From Reticulascus tulasneorum (lineage: Eukaryota > Ascomycota > Sordariomycetes > Glomerellales > Reticulascaceae): a stretch of 64,000 nt of DNA. Shown in pieces: positions 55,819 to 64,000 of this stretch; position 1 is the stretch's first letter, and each line of letters starts with the position of its first letter. The notes beneath the pieces were generated by a model that saw only the letters and a list, made by a program, of their open reading frames with translations, was not told where the DNA came from and searched no databases. The translations under genes were made by a program, and so were the position numbers. The DNA lies in NCBI GenBank assembly GCA_001557505.1, contig LSAX01000004.1, forward strand, positions 3,906,001 to 3,970,000, read 5' to 3'.

Positions 55819-56510
55819 ACAGCCAGCTTTCAAAACTTCGTGTAACCTTAAACTTTACCCTTGCATAAGTCAAGCATCTCAGTGACGGTGGCCTACAGGT
55901 TTTTTTCCCCCAGATGCTCCCTCGCATTATGAGGTACATGTGCCGTTTGACGGTAGGTTAAGGATTTCTGAAGGGGAACCGTATACCCAGAAAGCGACTT
56001 TCACATTTCTGGCCCAGCGACAATGGTCTAAGCCAAGTGGGAAAATGTCATTTGACATAAATTGTCTTCCCAAAACAAATTCCCAACCCGAACCCCATGT
56101 CCATGAAACACCAAAGCCCTTTTTCAAATATCCTGTCCGACATGCCAGTTCACTGTTGCCTCCCCCATCCGATGCTTCCAGTCCCATGTCTTTCCGCTCT
56201 GTTTTGAAACCGGAGAAAGATTCTGATTCTTTGGGACTATCGTCTCGAACGACTCAACCATGGCTATGTACGCAGTACACAAAGTGTCCTCAGATCTCCT
56301 GTCCGATTTCTTTAACCACCCAAACTGGACTGCAGTTCTTGACATCGACTCCACAGCTAATGACCCCTGACCTAGGCAGGAAGCCGTACGAGTTACTCAG
56401 ACATTGCAACATGTAGCAACACAGAGCGGCAAGTAGAATGGTAGATCCAATTCCCTTGGAAAAGTGCCTCGCTAACTCAAGATAAGTCTACTGCTGGGAA
56501 AGCCTCCGGC
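55819..56510. other. convergent intergenic region
   Basis: 3' flanks of the glucosylceramide synthase and the Ala/Glu-rich protein. Nothing recognised. Confidence 0.5.
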
Positions 56511-57524
56511 TTAGGCAGAGCCACCACCAAGAAGTAATCCTAGGAGCTGCTGGACGATTGAATTTTGTTGGGCAGGAGACAGCTTCACATCTGCAGCGGC
56601 TTCTCCGCCAGCCGCCTCACCGGCAGCGGCTTCCTCGCCTGCTGCGGGAGGAGCTTCTGCTGCTGCGTCTGGAATGAAGACGGCCCACTCTGCGTTCATG
56701 TTGTCGACCGTCAGGGTGAGCTCGTTTTCTTCAACCTCGAACTCCAACTCGCCGATGGCGGAATCGATAACGAATGTATTTGTCTCAGTGCAGAGACGAC
56801 CGATCTTGCCCTGGCTGATGTCAAGCCCATCTACAAGAAGCTGGATTAGACTATATTCTAGGACTGAGCGAGGCTCTGTGAGGACTTACTGCCTGCATTG
56901 AGGATGTAATCGATCTTCTGGAGCGTGAGCCCATCGGCCCCTTCTGCTAGGTTGACAACATAGGAAACGGGCTCCAAGGCAGTGAAACCGTCTGGTGCCC
57001 CAGCCGGGTTTGGATTTTCGGTCACAGTAAGGGTTCTGCCTTCAGCATTCTGGAACTCGACCTCGAACCCGCCATTGACCTGTTGATCGGGGTGGTCAGC
57101 CTTTCTCGTCATCTCAAGATACACACTCGTGGCGGAGACTTACACCTGGGGGAAAGACGGTATCGGTCTTGATATCTCCTCCACCAAGGGCAATCGGCAC
57201 CTCGAACTGTCCTTGCAGCACAATCTCATTCTCGGCACCCTCTTCGGCACCTTCAGCAGCGCCTTCTTCGGCTGCTGCTTCTCCAGCTGCGGCTTCTTCA
57301 GCTGCGGCTTCTTTAGCTGCTGCTGCTTCTTCGGCTGCCGCTTTTTCTTCGGCTGCCGCTTTTTCAGCTTCTGCTTGTTCCGGCGCTACTACGACAGCTT
57401 CGACTGGTGCAGCTTTGCCACCCTTGACACTAACGGCATCTTCTTTCCCATTCCTAGATGGCGTAGGGAGGGCGATAACAGACGAGAGTTGGGCAGCCAG
57501 GAGGAATACTCGGAGGAGCTGCAT
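56511..57524 (-). CDS. secreted Ala/Glu-rich protein, family unknown
   Basis: Three exons (57524-57144, 57079-56890, 56830-56511) give 296 residues. A clear signal peptide (MQLLRVFLLAAQLSSVIALP) starts the protein. Residues about 50-98 are almost only Ala and Glu with some Gly (units such as EKAAAEE and EEAAAGE), likely a stiff helix. A small beta-rich domain follows: IVLQGQFEVPIALGGG, GGFEVEFQNAEGR, then a segment ending TFVIDSAIGELEFEVEENELTL when exons are joined. A second Ala/Gly/Glu tract precedes a short hydrophobic end (QQLLGLLLGGGSA). I know no family name. Relatives may exist among fungal secreted orphans. The ATG at 57524 was chosen for the signal peptide; an in-frame upstream codon is not needed. 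Confidence 0.82.
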
Positions 57525-60237
57525 CTTGAACAGTGGATGTGAATAGGGTAAAAAGAGGTAATTGGAATGAATGGACGGTCCCAACGATACGGATAATCGG
57601 ACCTGCCGAAGCTAGAAGTGAAGCTAAAGTACAGAAAGTACAAGAATGAAAAGCAGAGTCAATCTGAGGCTGGATGTAAGAGATGGCAGGAATAGGAGAG
57701 CTGATCTCCAACCGACGATCAGCAGTATTTATATGATGAACAGCCAAGAGCAACCCACCCCTCGTCTCTCAGTAAATCCCAGCCTACTCCGAGGAGGAGG
57801 GCGGACTGTCCGTAGTCTCAGTCTTTCTTGGCGACGTTGAAACCATGCAGGCATTGTGGATTGGAGCTATTCCCAGGTGGCATTCCGCCAAGCCAAGTGA
57901 TACTCTTGCGTGCTACAAGGGACAGCGTTCAGACGACACAAATAGAAGCAGCGGCGGCAAAACCTGCTGCCAAGTAATGATGAGTTGCTGATGATGGCCC
58001 ATGAGGCAAGCGGGAACTCACTCTCAGCGATCATGCCGTCTTGGCCTGAATTGCATGGACTCGCTCAAAATGGTGCGATTTTCGCAGCGAAGGACAACTA
58101 CAAATCCGGCACCTACCTGTGGTCCGGGAGAAGCCGTCGAATGAACCAATACGTTCAACCTACAGACTTGGCTTGCTTGGTGCATGCTAATTTCAAGTGA
58201 CAAAATTTACGATATCTCCTTCGCTGCAAGCCGCTGTTTATGAGTAGTCGTGTCCTGGGATAACATTGTTCTGAAGTGCGACCGCCACAGCTCAGCAAGG
58301 TACAGTCAAACTGGTCGATCTTTCTCAGGCAGAATGTTCGGACAGGCGAGCAAATCACCAGAGGCTCCCTCAAAGGATAGGAGGTCGCTATTGTTTACGT
58401 AAATAGAGGCTGGTGGTGGCTAACTAGGTGCTGCTTTGGAGACAGCTCTTTGGTGAAACGGTTCCAAGTTTCGGATGGAAATCATCACAAGAATCCGGGG
58501 CCTAACGCTAGGGATCAGAATGACAAGTTGACACGCCCCACTAGGATTGGATGGCATATGGCAATAGCGAAGTGGCCCAAAGCGGCATGGCAACACTAGC
58601 CGAAACAAAAGCTAGGCCATGTTTGTGGTATGTCGGCAGTTTGGTCGGGCCTGCATTGTCAGTGTTGCGACCTGGCAGATCTACAGTCGACTGCTTGAGT
58701 GCCGACAGTACCAGGGGCACGGGATTGAAGAATAGTGATTCGGTACATCACAAATGTGGTTGTGATGCCTGGGCTAGTAGCAAGCTAGGAACATTTACCC
58801 AGCAGGGCCTAACAATTTAAGATTAGGCCTATGATTCTTGTTCATCACGTTCTTACTTCCTAGGAAGTTAGTTATCTTGGGAAGTTGACCACCGGAGCAT
58901 AAATTCTTGTCAGAACCTACAGATGTACATTCACATGAGATGGCATATGTATGTAGCGCGGCTCAAAACCACACCCCAGCACGTCCAAGAGTTGAGACCT
59001 CTTGGCGTGTCATCTCCAGGCTCGAAAAGGCTCGGCGCCGAGCAGCCAAGAGGGCAACAGCAGGCGAGCCCACCCAAATGCATCAAGCATGTCGTTGCTG
59101 TAAATAATTCTCTTGGCCGTGGAGAACCAAGTAATGGGGTTGGTTCTTGGACTGATTCCCCAGATCGTCCCGGTGGAGCCATGATCTTAGGGCTGTAAAT
59201 ACAGCGGAGTTAACCACTTGGCTCAGCAGCTATCTCGATCACCGTAACAAAATATCGATGAGTCTTCCTGGTTCGGTCTCTCAAACTCGCATTCGTGATT
59301 TCGCATCGGAGGTATCAAGTGAAGGGAAGGGATCAAAATCCCAGTTTTTCTAGGAGTGCATCCCCTATTATTCTCAAGACGGTTCCAACTACCTGAATCC
59401 ATCCGTCCATCCATCCAAGCCAGGTCAGTAGTGGGCCACCTAGCTCAGGTTTCACGAACCCGTCAACCGTGTCAAGTTTTACAGAAAGGGAGCTATGGCC
59501 TGGATGGTTTGATCTGCAGAGCACAAAGAGTTAGATTTAGAGTCAGATTTCTTAAAATAACTGTCCCCAGTCTATTCACGCTGTAAAGCGACTCCTTTTG
59601 CGAAATAATGGTGGTCCACGACTGTCTTTTGGGTCTCCGTGCGGGTTTTGAACATCATATCCAAGAAACGCCGTGGTAATTAACCTAGAGCGCGCAGTTG
59701 GCCGGTAGAAAGGCGGGGCTTCAGAGGTGTCTTTAAGCACACCGAGATGCCTTCCGTAATACATGATGCCATGTCGGACCGGCGCAAGTAATAAATGGCT
59801 GGAAGTTATGGGTGCGGCCGACTGCGCGCAGTCACTCGAAATTCTTGACAATACAGTGGATGATGAGGTCATCCCACGGCTGTGAATCACATGTCCGTCA
59901 GCGGTGATGACAGCATGAAGCAAGCAGTGGTCAGCATCGTCGTGAATATTGATTGCGTATTTGGCCCGTCTTTGTAATATTGAAGCCATGCGAGAGAGAT
60001 CTCATAAAGAACGAAACATTTCCTGCGATGGCTGATGACGCCGTTCAAAATGGCATTCCATCTAGGAAGGAGCCAAAGGCATTTTAACTACCTACCTAAT
60101 TACCCCTCACCTGTGTTCACCCAACGGGTCACTAACCCACAACATTTGAAAATATTCATCTTAGTGACAAACGGGCACATTACACCTTGTACATTACATC
60201 AAAGCACATCGAACGTGCCTACAGACGAACATTCGAT
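57525..60237. other. 2.7-kb intergenic region
   Basis: Divergent starts flank this region. A minus-strand frame with a true ATG (59989 to 59576, 137 residues) has no known domain and is doubtful. A 14-bp palindrome acttcctaggaagt lies at 58855-58868. No transposase or RNA gene recognised. Confidence 0.45.
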
Positions 60238-62304
60238 ATGGTCATGAAGAAAATTGTGTCATACGGAGATTGGGAGACCCCAATTACCGCTGAAGCTGTA
60301 ACATCCAAGAGCTGGGATCTCGCATCACCCCGCGTGTGTGTACGTCCCCCATGCCATCCCCCCCGACAAATTATCATTGGATACCTAGTCGCTGACTCCC
60401 TCAAGCGCAAATCAGGTAGGGCATTCTTCCTGGAGTCGAAGGAAGATGGGCGCATGAGCATCGTAGAGATCACCAAGAATGGCCCGAATGAGGTGCTCCC
60501 AAGCCCATACAGTGCTAGGAATACTGTCTACGAGTACGGAGGCTCCCCTTACGATGTGCTCTTTGATGGACGCATCATCTTCTCCAATACGGGCAATACG
60601 GTCAAGATCTTAGACCCCAACACGAGTAGGGTGTTGGATCTCGTGGGCCAGCCGACACTACGATACTCTAATTTCAATTGTCATCCCACGCAGCCTTGGG
60701 TTCTCGCGGTTGAAGAAGATCATGAACACGACACTCCCGCTCAAATCAAGAATTACATCGTGGTGATCAATGTTGATACGGGAGAGGTTCGGAGGGTCGT
60801 TACTGGCGCCGACTTTTACTACACGCCACAGTTCAGTCCTGATGGATCTAAGCTTTTGTGGTTGGAATGGAATCATCCTGATCTTCCCTTTGCTGCTGCG
60901 AAACTGATCTGGGCAGATTGGGATTCCACTGGCTCGGTCCGTAATTCCCGTTTGATTTACGGTGAGCATCGTGAAGGGGTTGCTGAACCTCGATGGGGTC
61001 CTGACGGGTCTCTTTTTTTCGGCATGGAGCTCGACGGCTTCCGCCAGCTGTTTCGAATATTGCCAGGCGAGCAAAAGGCTTCCCAAATTGAGTTGATTGG
61101 AATGGACAAGGCGGAGTTTGGCGAGATTCGATGGTTTCAGGGATCGTTAGTACCTACCCTCTAGCTGCGACGAGTTATGTGAGTTCCAAATCGTCTAACA
61201 CTAGACCACAGTCAGACATATGCGCCGCTATCTAGCAAACACCTTGTTGCTGCAGCAATCATCATTGGGGAGGCCAAGCTGATACTAGTCGATCTCGAAA
61301 CAAAGACCTGGACGAAGATTGGCCCCCCTAAGCTGGTGCAAGTCATGTTCGACGCCGTGGCTCGCCTCACTGACTCTAGTGTTTTGCTCGTCGGCAGTTG
61401 CACAACCTCACCAGCAGCTCTATATGAGATAGATGCTCTTACAGATACGTCTTCAAAGATAAGAGATTCTACGAATGAGAAGTTTGATGATTCTCTTTAC
61501 TCTGAACCCGAGTTCGTACAGCTGATATCTCAGGGCTCGCCCACAAGAAACGTCAATGGCATTCTGTGGATGCCGCACAATCCGAAGTTTATCGCTCCAG
61601 AGGGCCAACTTCCGCCGTTGGTGATAGTATCACACGGCGGACCCACGGGTTATACCGGCGGCGGCCTCAAATTGCAGTATCAGCACTTCACCACCCGCGG
61701 CTATGCCTATTTCGCCATCAACTACACAGGCTCAACCGGACACGGCCGCGAGTACCGAGAGGCTCTGTTCGGGAACTGGGGCATCATCGACGCCGACGAT
61801 GCCGCTGAGGCAGCAAAGTACTTCGTCACGAGCGGCCGCGTAGGGAAAGTTGGCATCGTCGGCGGCAGTGCGGGCGGCTACAACGTTCTCCAATCGCTCG
61901 TACGCGAGGCAAAGATATACAGCGGTGGCGTATGCTTCTGCGGCGTCAGCGACGTCAAGAGACTCGGGGACTCGACACATAAGCTTGAATCCAAGTATCT
62001 TGATGCCCTCGTGCTGAAGCCCGGGCTGTCGGAGGAGGAAAAGCAGAAGATCTATCGCGATCGGAGCGCCTTGTTTCACGCGGATCAGATTGAGGCGCCC
62101 TTACTACTTGTCCATGGCACTGCTGATACGGTCGTGCCAATTGAGCAGGCGAGATTGATGGCTAAGAAGATTGAGGGCAATGGCGGAGCTGTGCAGCTTG
62201 TGGAAGTGGAAGGGGAAGGGCATGGATTTGGGAAACCGGGGAGTAAGCTTCTCATGCTGCAAGAGGAGGAGAGATGGTGGAGAAAGACTTTGTTGGGAAA
62301 TTGA
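60238..62304 (+). CDS. S9-family serine peptidase (acylaminoacyl / dipeptidyl peptidase-like)
   Basis: A protein of 666 residues in two exons, 60238-61145 and 61212-62304, with a 66-nt intron. The start MVMKKIVSYGDWETPITAE is used because this N-terminus is typical of the family. The first 370 or so residues form the beta-propeller (YEYGGSPYDVLFDGRIIFSN, YTPQFSPDGSKLLWLEW). The C-terminal alpha/beta hydrolase has PPLVIVSHGGPTG, the nucleophile elbow VGGSAGGYN (Ser), HGTADTVVP (Asp) and GEGHGFG (His). The catalytic triad is complete. Such enzymes remove dipeptides or acylated residues from short peptides. No signal peptide is seen, so a cytosolic location is likely. Related proteins occur inside secondary-metabolite clusters, but none is visible here. 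Confidence 0.92.
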
Positions 62305-64000
62305 TACCGGTTGTGCCTTTTGTTATATTATGCGACAACTGCTTTTCTGGCAGTCTTGGTGACGCCTCATTGTCATACAATCTGACTAGGGGGCTCAGGT
62401 TATAATTTACCTTTCTTGGGATGTCAATCGAGCCGGTGCATAATATTGGACCTTGGACAGAGCCACATACATCACTGCTATGCCCTCGGTCTGTCATCTT
62501 CAGCGGGCTGCATTCTGTATACTTCTACCAAGTCAAAGGCCAGTTACATCTAATGGTGTAGATATCATAACAACGAGGATTATGACCCATGTTCATTGCG
62601 GGGCAAGCTTGTGCCGCCCATTTAATGGCTGATGTATGTCTTGCTGATTCGGATGTCATGCTGGCTGAGATGCTGTATATCTCGATACATGGTTTTGGCG
62701 CCTAGTCCGAAGCCTCCGTCCTGGCAAAGTGGTTGTCTTACTTCGGCTGCTCGTTCACTGGATGAACCCTCTTTCCCTCAACGCTGATTTGCCGGCTTTG
62801 GCTTGGAGCTACGGCGGGGGGTGGCCACTGCCGCAATAATGCAATGCTAAACAGCGAGGTACTCTATTTTCGGACAGCTTGCTTGTTATCGTTTCACTGC
62901 AACTTCCTTTCATTCAGGACCAACAACATGGCATTTTCTATCTCAAAATAGCTAACAGATACGTACTCATCCCTTGAGCTATCCCAAGTAGTTCCATTAT
63001 GCCGCATCCCCATGTGGGCTACTGGCAAGAGTGGTTCCATAAGGTTCGATCATTTACTAATCTCTCGCATCCGAACGAGGGGGAGATTTACTGCTACAGT
63101 GAGACAAAATCTTGAAGACGATGTTGGTCCCTTCATCCATTCGCAGGGTGGCAATGCAAAGGCACGCTCTTGGTGTCTTACCCGGTAACTTGCATTGCCG
63201 AGGGTATCTCACAATCCCTCTTATTAAGCTATTAGATATATCTAGTTTCCCTTGGCTCCCTTGCAAGCAGCCAGCTGATCCGCAAATTGATTGGCGTATG
63301 TCATGACCTGGTCCTAGGCTGGGCGATATCCAACCAAAGGAACTAAAGTTTAATCGATCTGGGCATCGTCAACCAATTTTCAAATACCTAAAGTACAGTA
63401 CATGGAATTGCGGCTGTGCGTAAGGCAGGATGCGAGATCGGCAGACTGCACGGATGTTCCCCGCGGGCAATGGACACCGAGAGTGCTTGAGGAGTGGCAG
63501 AAGTCGACGGCTAGAAGCTAGTGAACCGGCCAAGAGGCTATCACGAACTCTCCATGCCCGCCAAATATATAGTGGTGTCATAGCTTTCAACGGCGTACCA
63601 CAGCGCTGGTAGCACGAGTCAAGTCCTCTACTCATAACTGAGTGATTGTTCCCGAATTCAAAAGGGATTTCATTCGACCATGGTATGGTTTTTTTCGTCC
63701 CTTGACACAAATTTTATAGAAGATTTGGAGACCTTCCCCGACATTGATGGGATTTACAATCCCATTGAGCGACACCACGGGGATTAGTTGGGGAAAGCCA
63801 AGTGATGCCAAGTTCTTAAGTCTTAAGTGTTGACGCTACCGAACGAGAAAAATGAACTCAGCCTCCACCACCACAGCCCGGGATCTGTCACATCCGCACT
63901 AGGGGCCGAAGATCTGCAAATGAGTGATCTGGCCCAGCCCGATGTTGCCGAATTGGGCAAATCGCCAAGGAAGATATTAGGTCTTGCCAACCCCAATACG
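62305..64000. other. right-edge intergenic region
   Basis: 3' flank of the S9 peptidase gene and 1.6 kb beyond. Frames are short and lack domains. No repeats or RNA genes recognised. A gene could start beyond the edge. Confidence 0.45.

Noticed and set aside
57129..57546. Long plus-strand frames rich in Phe/Cys or Ala/Ser
   Set aside because: They are antisense shadows of the GC-biased Ala/Glu codons of the secreted orphan; they show no start context or domain.
59576..59989. 137-residue minus-strand frame with a true ATG
   Set aside because: It has no recognisable domain, lies in a region without other coding signs, and its composition is ordinary for chance frames; left out as a gene.
1..64000. 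CRISPR arrays, prokaryotic operons, riboswitches and rRNA genes
   Set aside because: None was seen. The window is fungal nuclear DNA with introns, so these are not expected, and no regularly spaced short repeats were found.

Overview
The window comes from the nuclear genome of a filamentous ascomycete (Pezizomycotina). The evidence is short GT-AG introns (about 46-165 nt, one of 326 nt), genes on both strands with no operon structure, a Zn2Cys6 regulator, a killer-toxin-like chitinase with a multi-LysM partner, glucosylceramide synthase, and a Tc1/mariner copy whose internal stops all fit CpA-to-TpA mutation. I cannot place it to genus from sequence alone. I assembled 23 protein genes. Every multi-exon model was checked by hand for splice sites and for exon lengths that keep one frame.

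Left part (1-23.5 kb): a dead Tc1/mariner transposon (375-1662) lies just 3' of a three-exon cytochrome P450. Then come a secreted CAP/PR-1 protein, a PEP-mutase/isocitrate-lyase-fold enzyme, a dual-specificity phosphatase and a GNAT acetyltransferase. Next is a divergent pair: a secreted six-LysM protein (9842-12292, five exons) and a large secreted GH18 chitinase with chitin-binding modules (13473-17687, eleven exons), which share a 1.2 kb promoter region. A DUF2235 hydrolase and a Zn2Cys6 transcription factor follow.

Middle (23.5-40 kb): a gene-poor stretch of about 7 kb holds a 74-bp minisatellite and an apparently intact 514-bp non-autonomous hAT-like element with an 18-bp perfect terminal inverted repeat and an 8-bp target duplication. 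After it lie a PLAC8 protein, a C2H2/fungal-specific-domain regulator, an unrecognised 267-residue protein and a secreted intradiol dioxygenase.

Right part (40-64 kb) is mostly conserved core genes: a Yar1-like ankyrin protein, SPO11, an oxidosqualene cyclase, SGT1, a gamma-butyrobetaine-type dioxygenase, SEN2 and glucosylceramide synthase. A secreted Ala/Glu-rich orphan and an S9 peptidase complete it. The SPO11 and cyclase models have non-consensus residues in catalytic motifs. The genes do not form one obvious pathway. The functional groupings I can support are the LysM/chitinase pair (chitin binding and turnover) and the sterol and sphingolipid enzymes, which are membrane-lipid genes near each other but separately transcribed.
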